From Fictibacillus phosphorivorans (GTDB lineage Bacteria > Bacillota > Bacilli > Bacillales > Fictibacillaceae), in NCBI RefSeq assembly GCF_007673525.1, contig NZ_VDZU01000001.1:1808177-1872176 (forward strand): 64,000 bases of DNA. The letters run 5' to 3'. Below are positions 52,197 to 60,910 of the stretch, in pieces. A program made the translations under genes and the position numbers. Each line of letters starts with the position of its first letter. Positions within the stretch are counted from its first letter, which is position 1. Under the pieces are notes generated by a model. It worked only from the letters and a program-made list of their open reading frames with translations, had not been told where the DNA came from and made no database searches.

Positions 52197-53147
52197 TTAT
52201 TTGAGGATTAATTTTTCCTGGATATCTTGAATTTTAGAACGAGACAGGGGAATAGTTGACTGAACCTTATTGCTAATTCTGAGTGAATACGTGTTTTTTG
52301 ACCATGTAATAATCTCACGTACCTTTTGCAGATTTACTATATAGGACCGGTGACAACGATAAAAACCGAAAACCTCTAATTTCTTGTCTACTTCAGCCAG
52401 TGTGTATTCCATCGCAAAAGATTCCTCATTAATAATAATCATTGTCTTTCCATCCTGACTTTCAATATAATCGATCTCTGTCGGATCAAATAGAATAATT
52501 TTATCTCCTACCCGTGCAGAAATTTTGAATAGATTTGCAACAACTGGTTCTCTGGAACTTTCCATTTCAGGCTGTAATGTGGCCATTTCATCAACTTCAA
52601 CTTCTTGCAACCCATTTTGTTGAAGCTTGTACACACTATCTCCAAGTAAAACTGCATGTTCCATGCCGGATACTAAAATAAGCACAGGTATCTTTAGATG
52701 CTTTATTTTTTGAAGCATATTAATAAACGTATTAACTGTTATAACATCAACACCGTGTATCGGCTCCAGGAATGCCATTTTCTTGTATCCGCTTATATAA
52801 TATTTAGCAAAGTAGACTCGTCGAATTTCAGATTCGGAGCATTTGTCCAAAGCTTTCTTTGCACATGTATGCAGTTCAAACTCCACCAGAATTTGAGGTA
52901 ATGGCATTTTACATTCGAACCATTTTTTAAAAAAAGCGATATTGTCTTCTACTGACAGGCGCATGTATAATCCCTCCTGTAGATCAAGAACTGGGATGCT
53001 AGTATTGCTGCGTAGGATTTTCACCAACTTAGCCTGCACATCAGCATCACTGTAAACTGATGTTACCTGCGAATCGTTTACGGTAAGGGAAAATAAGGGA
53101 AGCGACTCGCCATTAATCACTTGTTCATCGATTGTAAAACATGCCAT
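52197..53147 (-). CDS. LytTR regulator fused to a degenerate ABC-ATPase-like domain
   Basis: A 316-residue protein. Residues about 205-316 are a LytTR DNA-binding domain (I-D-Y-I-E-S-Q-D-G-K-T, then G-F-Y-R-C-H-R-S-Y-I-V-N-L). The first half mimics the C-terminal part of an ABC ATPase: L-S-V-E-D-N-I-A-F-F, then C-S-E-S-E-I-R-R-V-Y-F-A-K in place of the signature, M-A-F-L-E-P-I-H-G-V-D in place of Walker B and a D-loop, then I-L-V-S-G-M-E-H. No Walker A is visible. It probably regulates the neighbouring ABC genes. Start ATG 53147 is chosen by AAAGG spacing. Confidence 0.82.
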   Translation of the reverse strand: MACFTIDEQVINGESLPLFSLTVNDSQVTSVYSDADVQAKLVKILRSNTSIPVLDLQEGLYMRLSVEDNIAFFKKWFECKMPLPQILVEFELHTCAKKALDKCSESEIRRVYFAKYYISGYKKMAFLEPIHGVDVITVNTFINMLQKIKHLKIPVLILVSGMEHAVLLGDSVYKLQQNGLQEVEVDEMATLQPEMESSREPVVANLFKISARVGDKIILFDPTEIDYIESQDGKTMIIINEESFAMEYTLAEVDKKLEVFGFYRCHRSYIVNLQKVREIITWSKNTYSLRISNKVQSTIPLSRSKIQDIQEKLILK

Positions 53148-53289
53148 TTTTCTCATCCTTTCTATTACTTTTAATTACATTTTCGTAAGATGGTTTAAAC
53201 ATTATCATTCCCTCATAACATTATCATTTAGAAGTTTGGTAATATAGAAGGAATTAGCACATAGATTACATTTTTTAGCTTCATAGCAG

Positions 53290-53686
53290 TCATGATTGCC
53301 GCATCTCTTAATTCTACTCTCTGGAAATTAAATACTCAATCTATTTCAAAAGGAAAGCCTTTTCTTCATATTTACTTACCGACCTTTCTGAAAAAGACAC
53401 CTTATAATCCGAAACCTAGGCTAATATATTTCTGCGTGTCAATTGGGTCATATAAGACGGTTCTTCATGGTAAGGTATTGTTCAGTGAGGTGAATGACCT
53501 TTTTGGTCTCCACCTGAGTGATGAAGATGTAGATACGATTGGTGGATGAATTCTATCAGAAAACCTGGACATTGCAATAGGAGACGAGGCAGTCGTAGAA
53601 AATTACTGCTTTAAGATCCTGGAACTTGAAGGCTATCATGTTAAATCACTAGAGGGCATTAAAATGCTCCTTGGACAAGATAGATA
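53290..53686 (+). pseudogene. Fragment of a hemolysin/CorC-type protein
   Basis: From about 53466 to 53686 the frame encodes a CorC/HlyC transporter-associated domain: G-K-V-L-F-S-E-V-N-D-L-F-G-L, D-E-D-V-D-T-I-G-G, then TGA at 53547-53549 where tryptophan is expected, and on to I-L-S-E-N-L and a closing V-K-S-L-E-G-I-K-M-L-L. The N-terminal membrane and CBS parts are missing and the upstream part looks non-coding. It is a decayed remnant. Confidence 0.65.
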
Positions 53687-53705
53687 AACAAGATAGTGTT
53701 AGTTA

Positions 53706-53742
53706 AAAGGTTGTGGTTAAATAAACCACAGCCTTTTTTCGT
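53706..53742 (+). terminator. Terminator after the CorC remnant
   Basis: AAAAGGTTGTGGTT pairs with AACCACAGCCTTTT (one mismatch) around AAATA, with a T run. The 300-base gap to 53990 holds nothing else recognisable. Confidence 0.75.
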
Positions 53743-53989
53743 TGTTGTGGGTAATTAATCAACATCTATTTCAACATACGGCAAATGAAGTTAGGCGTAC
53801 TTTATATGGATACATGGGAAATCAATATATAACTTAATGTACTAATGTTTCTTTCAGGGTTTTTATAATAGAGATTTTCATTAAAATCAAAGTAATTTGA
53901 ATAAAAATAAAAGTAATTTAAAACAAAGTATAAGTTTACTTTACTTTTTGTAAGAAATTAGTTTATAATTAAATAGAAGAGGTGATGTC

Positions 53990-54229
53990 ATGAAGAAAGA
54001 CTTTGGTGATTCCATTTCAAATAAGGTTTATGAATATCGCGTACTTGCCAGATTGTCGCAGCAAGAATTAGCAGAAAAAGTCGGGGTCTCCAAACAAACC
54101 ATTTTTGTAATGGAAAAGGGAAATTATGTACCCACTCTGTTGTTAGCTTTTCGAATTGCCGAATTCTTTAAAGTTGATGTAAACGATGTTTTTACTTATA
54201 TGAAAGGAAATGATGAAAATGGAAATTAA
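53990..54229 (+). CDS. Small XRE-family regulator
   Basis: A 79-residue helix-turn-helix protein: L-S-Q-Q-E-L-A-E-K-V-G-V-S-K-Q-T-I-F-V-M-E-K-G-N-Y-V-P. GAGGTGATG precedes the ATG. It overlaps the membrane-protein gene that follows. It is the second XRE/membrane pair in the window. Confidence 0.88.
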   Translation: MKKDFGDSISNKVYEYRVLARLSQQELAEKVGVSKQTIFVMEKGNYVPTLLLAFRIAEFFKVDVNDVFTYMKGNDENGN

Positions 54230-54569
54230 GTCGATCTCAGATATCCCTGGTGCAGCTTTTTACCCTTTGAAGTCATGGGCGGAACAGTCTACTGATAATT
54301 GGAACATCCTCTTAGGAATTGGTTTTTTATTGTTGATGGCTAGTATCGTATTAGCTTATGTGTTCTATAAAAAGATGGGTAATGAAGATGAACGTACAAA
54401 AAATATTCATTTGAAGAGCAGTTACTTTATGCTGATGACGATCATTCTATGTGACATTGTTTTTCCTACAGAATATATGGCGAACATATTCTTCTTATAC
54501 AAATACGCCTTAGCCATTTTAGCAAGTGGTATATATTTAGCGGTTCAATATAAGAGAGATTTTCTGTGA
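54213..54569 (+). CDS. Membrane protein paired with XRE regulator (DUF2178-like)
   Basis: A 118-residue protein with three membrane segments and the loop K-M-G-N-E-D-E-R-T-K, the pattern of DUF2178/YozG-linked proteins. It overlaps the XRE gene by 17 bases. ATG 54213 is chosen; 54210 and 54219 are alternatives. A strong terminator with 17 T follows. Confidence 0.72.
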   Translation: MKMEIKSISDIPGAAFYPLKSWAEQSTDNWNILLGIGFLLLMASIVLAYVFYKKMGNEDERTKNIHLKSSYFMLMTIILCDIVFPTEYMANIFFLYKYALAILASGIYLAVQYKRDFL

Positions 54570-54589
54570 GTTTGATAGTTTAATGACTT

Positions 54590-54625
54590 CGCAACGTAAA
54601 TCGTTGCGTTTTTTTTTTTTTTTTT
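54590..54625 (+). terminator. Terminator with 17-T tract
   Basis: CGCAACG pairs with CGTTGCG around TAAAT, then 17 consecutive T at 54609-54625. Confidence 0.85.
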
Positions 54626-54722
54626 ATGAATCTAAATCTCCCATTCTACAATTTGTCCAGATTATGGAATTAATGGTATCGTAAATTTATGTTAATTATT
54701 AATATTGGAATGGAGAGACAGA

Positions 54723-55106
54723 GTGACATTGTTAAATAAATGTATACATCTAATCATAATGATACTACTTCTGATATTGTTTCCTTTAGCTTCCTTTTTG
54801 CATATGTTGTACGGTGAGGGACTTCCAACGAATATAGAGATAAATGTTTTTATTGGAATTGCAATACTAATTGTTGTCCTTTCCTTTGCAAAGAGGTTAT
54901 TGGGTGGAACGAATTCTATGGTTTTTGTTTGTTCATACTCTTTTTTATTTCTAATCTTTTGGATTGGCACTCTAGCAGATTCGGTCAATTATGAAAGATC
55001 ACAAACGCTTGATCATATTAGATTTATTGGATTTACCACGTCATTACTCTCTACTCTTTTTCTTTTAAAGATCAATCAATTTAGACTTAGCGATCACCAT
55101 AAATAA
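54723..55106 (+). CDS. Four-helix membrane protein
   Basis: A 127-residue protein with about four membrane segments (I-H-L-I-I-M-I-L-L-L-I-L-F, then others) and no other motif. GTG 54723 follows GGAGAG. Function unknown. Confidence 0.5.
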   Translation: MTLLNKCIHLIIMILLLILFPLASFLHMLYGEGLPTNIEINVFIGIAILIVVLSFAKRLLGGTNSMVFVCSYSFLFLIFWIGTLADSVNYERSQTLDHIRFIGFTTSLLSTLFLLKINQFRLSDHHK

Positions 55107-55224
55107 TATGATTTCTAAGTATAAAACAGCAATTAGGATTTAAGTATCTCTTATTCAGCTGTTTGTGTTCATTTCTTTAAATAGAAATGGGGGAGTAGAT
55201 ATTATAGTCAAAGGAGATTTCTTT

Positions 55225-55662
55225 ATGTTCGTTGTAAATGTAGAAGGTGCTATCCACCGAAACGGTAAATGGCTGTTAATCCTTAGAAATGAAAAGGAGT
55301 ACGCTGGTGGATCACTTTCACTAGTTGGTGGAAAGTGTGAAATTGAAGGTGTTTCTTCTGATATTCTTGAAAGGACTTTAAGACGAGAAATTCTCGAAGA
55401 AGTAGGTATCGAAGTTGAAGATCTAAGATATGTGAATAGTTCTTCCTTTGTTACTGAATCAGGGATAAATGTCATTGATATTGTTTTCCTTTGTCAACAT
55501 AAATTGGGTGAACCTTATGCAAAAAGCAAAGAAGAGGTAGACGAAGTTATTTGGATGACTACTGATGAAATTTTAGCACACACAAACTTACCAGCATTTT
55601 TAAAGGAAAACATCAGACTAGCTGATAAAATGCTACAAGATAATATGAATTTGAAACATTAG
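55225..55662 (+). CDS. Nudix hydrolase
   Basis: A 145-residue Nudix protein. The end of the box, R-R-E-I-L-E-E-V-G-I, is intact; the front, G-G-K-C-E-I-E-G-V-S-S-D, carries a small change in the first part of the motif (Asp where Glu is usual). AAAGGAG precedes ATG 55225. Substrate unknown. Confidence 0.78.
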   Translation: MFVVNVEGAIHRNGKWLLILRNEKEYAGGSLSLVGGKCEIEGVSSDILERTLRREILEEVGIEVEDLRYVNSSSFVTESGINVIDIVFLCQHKLGEPYAKSKEEVDEVIWMTTDEILAHTNLPAFLKENIRLADKMLQDNMNLKH

Positions 55663-55771
55663 TAGTACATAATCATTGATGGGTGTATGTATTGAAGTAA
55701 GTTAAGGGATGTAGAGTAGGTTCTTATTCAACTACCGGGTTATTTTTTTAACATTTTTTAAACAAAGGGGG

Positions 55772-55963
55772 TTGAATCAAATAAAAATACTTTTAAGAAG
55801 TCTTATTTTTTCAACTGGTTTATATTGTGTAGTACATATAATATTCGGCTTAAGATTTAACTTCATCATTAACTTGGCTACTAATATGATTCAAGCTTTA
55901 TTTTTCGGATTTTCTTTTTTATACGTAAGTTTATATTGGAAAGAAGCTAAAAAAGAAAACTAA
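55772..55963 (+). CDS. Small membrane protein, start uncertain
   Basis: About 60 residues with one or two membrane segments (L-I-F-S-T-G-L-Y-C-V-V-H-I-I-F and F-F-G-F-S-F-L-Y-V) and a basic end. AAAGGGGG touches the TTG, so the start may be a little later. Function unknown. Confidence 0.4.
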   Translation: MNQIKILLRSLIFSTGLYCVVHIIFGLRFNFIINLATNMIQALFFGFSFLYVSLYWKEAKKEN

Positions 55964-56054
55964 TTTGTAGCTGCCTCACTGTTTTATGTGTTTATTCTTC
56001 AACAATTGAGTGGCTTAAAGGAAGAATATGTTTAACTTAACAAGGAGTATACCA

Positions 56055-56905
56055 ATGAATGATTATATTAAACGTATCAAAGCAGTCTATCCTGAACTTA
56101 TGATTGAAGATGTTTATCCTAATGATAATGGTCAAAATAACGATGTTTTAATAATAAACAATTCTCTTGTATTCAGATTTCCAAAGTACAACAAAGGAAT
56201 TGTAAGTTTAATAGAAGAAACTAAAATCTTAGAACATATTAGGGGCACAATATCCATCCCAATTCCATGTCCAACATATAAGTCATTTGAACGGTTAGAA
56301 CCTGGTAAAGTATTTACCGGTTATAAAAGAATTGAAGGCAAACCTTTTTGGAATGAACATTTAATAAAGAGGATTCCATAAAACTTGCAAAACAACTCGT
56401 AACATTTTTAATCGAAATTCATTCCATATCAAAAGAGCAGTTGGATAAGTATCTAGAATTAAAAGATCGTAACCCTTATAAAGAAATGAAAGAACTATTT
56501 AATAATATACAGGACAAGCTCTTTCCATTTATCAATGAGACAGCTCAAAAGGATATTATTTATTCATTTGAGAGTTTCCTTAATAATGATGAACATTTAA
56601 AAACAACCCTCATACATGGAGATTTTGGAGCTTCGAATATCTTATGGAACCCCCAAAAATGTGATATTTCAGGAATTATAGACTTTGGTGGTACTCGTAT
56701 TGGTGATCCGGCCTATGATTTTGCAGGAATACTATCGAGTTACGGTGAGGATTTCTTTAACAAATGTATTGATCTTTATCCAAATGGTTCAGAAATAGCT
56801 AAGCGTGTTACATTTTATAAAAGCACATTTGCTTTACAAGCATTGCATGGTTTAATAAATAACGACACTCGTGCATTTGAAAACGGAATTATAGTGTATC
56901 GCTAG
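56055..56905 (+). pseudogene. Frameshifted APH-family phosphotransferase
   Basis: ATG 56055 (AAGGAG upstream) starts an N-lobe with V-L-I-I-N-N-S-L-V-F-R-F-P-K that stops at 56381. A second frame from about 56370 continues through K-L-A-K-Q-L-V-T-F-L to H-G-D-F-G-A-S-N-I and I-D-F-G-G-T-R-I-G-D-P-A-Y-D-F-A, the catalytic and metal loops. One base change near 56375 joins them into a 280-residue aminoglycoside-phosphotransferase-like kinase. Recent decay or sequence error. Confidence 0.7.
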
Positions 56906-57160
56906 GATATCAAACTAATAACCTCTATTCAGCTCTATTATCCGTTCGACTTGATACCCATCCCTTACCAGAGTATCCTAACTTAGCCTGGTTGTTTGAA
57001 CACCCAACTAGGGATTCTCAAAAACCATCTTGTTTAAAGCCTTTATGAAATGTGTTTATTAAAAGAAATACGCCTTTAGACTTAGAACAATTAGCGCTGA
57101 GGCCAGAGTTCATTTAACAACATAAACGGTATGCTGAGAGTACAAAACAAGAAGGCGGCG
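56881..57160 (+). pseudogene. Decayed coding remnant of unknown identity
   Basis: A frame from 56881 reads S-L-G-Y-Q-T-N-N-L-Y-S-A-L-L, then D-T-H-P-L-P-E-Y-P-N-L-A-W-L-F-E-H-P and stops at 57047; another frame continues V-F-I-K-R-N-T-P-L-D-L-E-Q-L and is cut by TAA at about 57115. It looks like one former gene with at least two lesions. Family not recognised. Confidence 0.4.
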
Positions 57161-57166
57161 TTATAA

Positions 57167-58234
57167 GTGATAAAGAAACGATGGTGGGTTGTTCTTTGTA
57201 CAATAATAGGGATTGGTGTTTATTTGAATTATGGAAAACCTAATGTGGTATTTAAAGAACCCTCAAAAATAAATGAGTTAACGTTCTATCAACCTAAAGT
57301 GCTTTGGCCGAACAAAAAAGAGTCAGTAGAAGCTGGAGAAGGAAGTGGAATAGCTGTTAGTTCAGAAGGGGACATCTACTATCTCCACCGAGCAAGTGGG
57401 AAATATAGCGGTGACAACATTATCAAAGAGTCGACGATCGTTGTATTGGACGGTAAAACGAGAACAGTTAAAAAAACGTGGGGAGCAGGGCTGTTCAAAT
57501 CTCCCCATGGACTTGAAATCGACCATGAAGATAAAATCTGGATCACAGATATCTCAATGAATAAGATTTTTAAGTTTAATCAGGATGGAACTCTTCTTAA
57601 AACGTACGGTGAGGATTATCCTAAGGGTTTAGAGTTTCGTTTACGCATTCGAAACGTACTACCGAATTTCCCGACCTTTATCAATGAGAATACGTTTGCT
57701 CGACCTACAGATCTTACAGTCTTAAAGGATGGTTCTTTTGTGGTTGCTGATGGTTATAGAAATCATCGGATAGCAAAGTTTAATCCAGACGGAAAGTTAG
57801 AGTGGCAAGTCAATAAGTTAGGAAACGACTTAGGAGAATTTAACCTTCCCCATGGAATCAGTAGTGATAGTAAAGGGAATATTTATGTTGCAGACCGAAA
57901 TAATGCTAGGATTCAAATATTTGATCATCGTGGAAAACCGATTTCGGTTTGGAATCACAAAGATATAGGAAGACCATACGGCATTGAAGTGGGGATTGAT
58001 CAAAAGATATATGTCGTAGATGGTGGTGATTATTTAAACGGTAATAGGGGAAAACTTACAAGTCAGGTTTTAGTTTTGAATAAGAAGGGTGAGATCTTAG
58101 AACGCTTCGGTTCATGGGGGAACGGTGAGGGACAATTGAAAATTCCACATGACATCGCTGTCGATAACAAGGGAACAATTTATGTCGCAGAACTTTTGAA
58201 TAAAAGACTGCAATCTTTTGATAGGAATCGATAA
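57167..58234 (+). CDS. NHL-repeat beta-propeller protein, membrane anchored
   Basis: A 355-residue protein with one N-terminal anchor (W-W-V-V-L-C-T-I-I-G-I-G-V-Y) and repeated blades of the NHL type: P-H-G-L-E-I-D-H-E-D-K-I-W-I-T-D, P-H-G-I-S-S-D-S-K-G-N-I-Y-V-A-D and P-H-D-I-A-V-D-N-K-G-T-I-Y-V-A-E. The fold matches peptidyl-hydroxyglycine lyase-like and other six-bladed propellers. Enzyme activity is uncertain; the propeller faces the outside. Confidence 0.82.
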   Translation: MIKKRWWVVLCTIIGIGVYLNYGKPNVVFKEPSKINELTFYQPKVLWPNKKESVEAGEGSGIAVSSEGDIYYLHRASGKYSGDNIIKESTIVVLDGKTRTVKKTWGAGLFKSPHGLEIDHEDKIWITDISMNKIFKFNQDGTLLKTYGEDYPKGLEFRLRIRNVLPNFPTFINENTFARPTDLTVLKDGSFVVADGYRNHRIAKFNPDGKLEWQVNKLGNDLGEFNLPHGISSDSKGNIYVADRNNARIQIFDHRGKPISVWNHKDIGRPYGIEVGIDQKIYVVDGGDYLNGNRGKLTSQVLVLNKKGEILERFGSWGNGEGQLKIPHDIAVDNKGTIYVAELLNKRLQSFDRNR

Positions 58235-58622
58235 ATTATAGTTTATTCAAAAAAAAGAGTTAAACTTTAACTCATTAATTATAAAGTTTGCTGCTTTAAT
58301 TCTGTTTTCGTTAGGGTCCAAAGAAAAGAGCTTGTTGTAACAACAATAAGCTCTTTTTTTATGTCGTTCTAAAAACCCTTAGTAAATTCTCCGGATAATC
58401 AAATCATTGGTAGATTATTATTCCTCATGACATTTACGATAGTTAAGGTTGTTTAAGCTTTGTTTGGTTTAGTTTTTTATCTTACTTTGTAAAATTATAC
58501 TTAAAAGTCGTAAGATGATAAAACGACAATGTTGTCTTTTTTATTGACTACGAAAAATTTATGGTTTACATTAATAACGACAATGTTGTCGTTTATATTT
58601 TAATTATTTGGAGGGACCATAA
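58235..58622. other. Intergenic region with terminators and the TetR operator promoter
   Basis: Hairpins GAGTTAAA/TTTAACTC (58257-58273) and AAAGAGCTTGTTGT/ACAACAATAAGCTCTTT with a T run (58324-58363) end the propeller gene. The rest holds the promoter at 58522-58593. Confidence 0.65.
58522..58593 (+). promoter_or_regulatory. Promoter between two TetR-type operators
   Basis: AACGACAATGTTGTCTTT (58522-58539) and AACGACAATGTTGTCGTT (58576-58593) are near-identical palindromes with centres 54 bp apart. TTGACT (58544-58549) and TACATT (58567-58572), spaced by 17, lie between them. The TetR gene at 59906 in the same operon is the likely repressor. Confidence 0.75.
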
Positions 58623-59900
58623 ATGTTAATAACCATGCTATCAACAGGTACACGAGGAGATACTCAACCGTTTATTGCTTTAGGTATAGAATTAAAAAAG
58701 AAAGGGTATCGAGTGCGAATTGCAGCTTCTCAATCATATCGACAACTTGTCGAAGAGTATGGGTTTGAGTTTGCACCAATGCGAGGTGATGTCACCAAGA
58801 TTTTAGAGAGTGGGCTTGTAAGGGATGCTGACAGCCCTTTGAAATTTTTTACGAGCTTAAACTTTAAAAATGATGATCTTACTGAGTTGATGATTGCTGG
58901 TCAACATGATATGCATAAAGCCTGTGAGGGTGCGGATGCAATTGTTTACCATCCAGGTGCAACCCTGGGCTATTATGTAGCAAAAGAAATGCGTATTCCA
59001 AGCATCCTTGCTTCACCTTTTCCTATGACACCAACAAAAGAATACCCTGCAATCATTTTTTATGACCGAATTCGACTCGGTAAGACTGTTAATAAACTAA
59101 CTCATCACATCTTTGAAAAAGGGTTTTGGAAGATGGCAAACATGGGTGTTAAGAAATTTTATGTTCAGCGGTATGGCATGCTCCCAAAAGGTTTTGCGAA
59201 TCCCTACCCGAAACAACGTACAGTCAGTCACCCTACAATAACATCACTCAGTCCGAGCGTATTTCCTGTTCCTGAAGATTGGCCACAAAATGTTTACGCT
59301 TTTGGTTATTGGTTTATTGAAGATCAATCAGATTATAAACCTTCAACAGAGGTGGAAGCGTTCCTATCAGCGGGAGAACGACCTGTATATATTGGTTTTG
59401 GAAGTGTGGGAGATAAAGCAAATGCTGCTGAATCCACAGAAATGGTATTACAAGCATTGAAAAAGAGCGGAAAACGCGGAATCATTAACGCAGGTTCAGG
59501 CATGCAGGAAAGAGAGAATACGGAAGACGTACTTTTTATAAAAAGTGTTCCACACGAATGGCTTTTTCCTCAGTTGACTGCCGTTGTCCATCATGGAGGA
59601 GCAGGAACTACCGCTGCTGCACTCCGATCAGGTGTACCTCAGGTTGTTATTCCGTATGGAAACGACCAATTCGCTTGGGGGAGAAGGATGGTAGAGCTTG
59701 GTGTTAGTGGAGGTTCGATTCCACGTAAAGAATTGACGACTGATAAGCTGGCAGATGCTATTAAATTAACGCGATCTAGTGCAGTTAGAGAGAAGGCGAA
59801 GGAATTAGGTGTGAAGGTAAGAGCAGAAAAGGGTGCTCAGAAGAGTGCAGAACTTATTCATAAAACAATTGAAAGCTTCTATAGAAAAGAGAGGAATTGA
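58623..59900 (+). CDS. GT1-family glycosyltransferase (UGT type)
   Basis: A 425-residue glycosyltransferase. The start S-T-G-T-R-G-D-T-Q-P-F-I-A-L-G is characteristic of sterol/macrolide-type UGTs, and the C-terminal donor site reads P-H-E-W-L-F-P-Q, V-V-H-H-G-G-A-G-T-T and P-Y-G-N-D-Q-F-A-W-G. It transfers a sugar from a nucleotide donor to a lipid or antibiotic-like acceptor. It is directly followed by tetR, so its substrate may be the inducer. GGAGGG lies before the ATG. Confidence 0.9.
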   Translation: MLITMLSTGTRGDTQPFIALGIELKKKGYRVRIAASQSYRQLVEEYGFEFAPMRGDVTKILESGLVRDADSPLKFFTSLNFKNDDLTELMIAGQHDMHKACEGADAIVYHPGATLGYYVAKEMRIPSILASPFPMTPTKEYPAIIFYDRIRLGKTVNKLTHHIFEKGFWKMANMGVKKFYVQRYGMLPKGFANPYPKQRTVSHPTITSLSPSVFPVPEDWPQNVYAFGYWFIEDQSDYKPSTEVEAFLSAGERPVYIGFGSVGDKANAAESTEMVLQALKKSGKRGIINAGSGMQERENTEDVLFIKSVPHEWLFPQLTAVVHHGGAGTTAAALRSGVPQVVIPYGNDQFAWGRRMVELGVSGGSIPRKELTTDKLADAIKLTRSSAVREKAKELGVKVRAEKGAQKSAELIHKTIESFYRKERN

Positions 59901-59905
59901 TAAGT

Positions 59906-60550
59906 ATGCCAAAAGTAAGTGAAAATCACGCTCTATTGAAAAGGCAAGAAATATTAGATGCAGCTAAAAGAGTCTGCATCCGAAAACCAATCTTTGAAGT
60001 TTCGATGAGAGATATTGTTTTAGAAGCAGGTATGAGTCAGGGTGGAGTGTATAAATATTTCTCTAATATTGATGAAGTGTTTGGAGCATTAATTAACGAA
60101 GAAAGCGTAAAGGGAGAAGTAAAAGAGGAAATCAACGCCATATTTAGTGGCAGTGATGAATCACTTCACAAGCTTGAAATGATTCTTATGTATATTTCTG
60201 AATATATGCAAAAATCTTTAGTAGACAAAGGGCCAGTCTACTACAACTTAATGGCACTCTACTCTAGAGACCCTGAACGGTATGCGAAGGTACAAAGTAT
60301 TGTTAATGACGTCTCGAATCTTCAATACCTTCATGAAAAATTCTGTTCATTTCTAGAAGAGCAGATCAATCTTAAAAATTTTAATCCTACCCTACCAACG
60401 GCAGATATCATCATGTTCATTGAAACTTATATGTCCGGTATCACGAATCAGGTGAGTATCGAAAATGAATCGAAGCAAGAACTATTAAATATGATTCAAA
60501 AGAAATTAAAAATCTTATTTGTTACCCTTAAAAGTGTACTGGTGAATTAA
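59906..60550 (+). CDS. TetR-family regulator
   Basis: A 214-residue TetR protein: L-D-A-A-K-R-V-C-I-R-K-P then I-V-L-E-A-G-M-S-Q-G-G-V-Y-K-Y-F-S-N as helix-turn-helix. The C-terminal ligand domain is helical. AGAGGA lies ten bases before ATG 59906. It probably binds the two operators before the glycosyltransferase gene. Confidence 0.9.
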   Translation: MPKVSENHALLKRQEILDAAKRVCIRKPIFEVSMRDIVLEAGMSQGGVYKYFSNIDEVFGALINEESVKGEVKEEINAIFSGSDESLHKLEMILMYISEYMQKSLVDKGPVYYNLMALYSRDPERYAKVQSIVNDVSNLQYLHEKFCSFLEEQINLKNFNPTLPTADIIMFIETYMSGITNQVSIENESKQELLNMIQKKLKILFVTLKSVLVN

Positions 60551-60910
60551 CCATGAGAGGCTTTAACCATGATTTTAAAATATTGGTATTCGGTCAGAAT
60601 ATATCAATCATCGGCGGGTATGTCTTACGTTTTTGCTCTGTCTTTTTATGAGTAGCTTCTCTTCATCCTACAACACAAATAAGTAGAGCAGAAGAGATTG
60701 GATGAGTATCGAGATCCCCGTCCTGTTAATTTCTTTAAAAATGATAAATTTTAAATGACAAATGAGCTAAAGAGTAAACTTGAGTTTTTTTAGTTTCTAT
60801 TCGTATAATTTAATATAGTAGGAAGTAAGAGCGTAGATACTTTTTAACATGGAATTTAAGGGAGAGTTAGTGGTTTTAAAATAAACGACTTTTATAAAGG
60901 AGATGTTAAT
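60551..60910. other. 360-base gap carrying a decayed YCII fragment
   Basis: Apart from the remnant at 60648-60752 nothing recognisable is seen. AAAGGAG lies before the next gene. Confidence 0.5.
60648..60752 (+). pseudogene. C-terminal fragment of a YCII-family gene
   Basis: The stretch encodes A-S-L-H-P-T-T-Q-I-S-R-A-E-E-I-G and, after one or two shifts of frame, R-P-V-N-F-F-K-N-D-K-F plus stop. The protein at 44703 has A-S-L-H-P-T-T-Q-V-N-R-G-E-E and R-P-V-H-Y at the same places, so this is the tail of a paralogue. Confidence 0.55.

Noticed and set aside
54609..54625. 17-T tract after the second XRE/membrane pair as a phase-variable switch
   Set aside because: It directly follows a perfect GC stem, so it is the tail of a terminator; no reading frame or promoter spans it.
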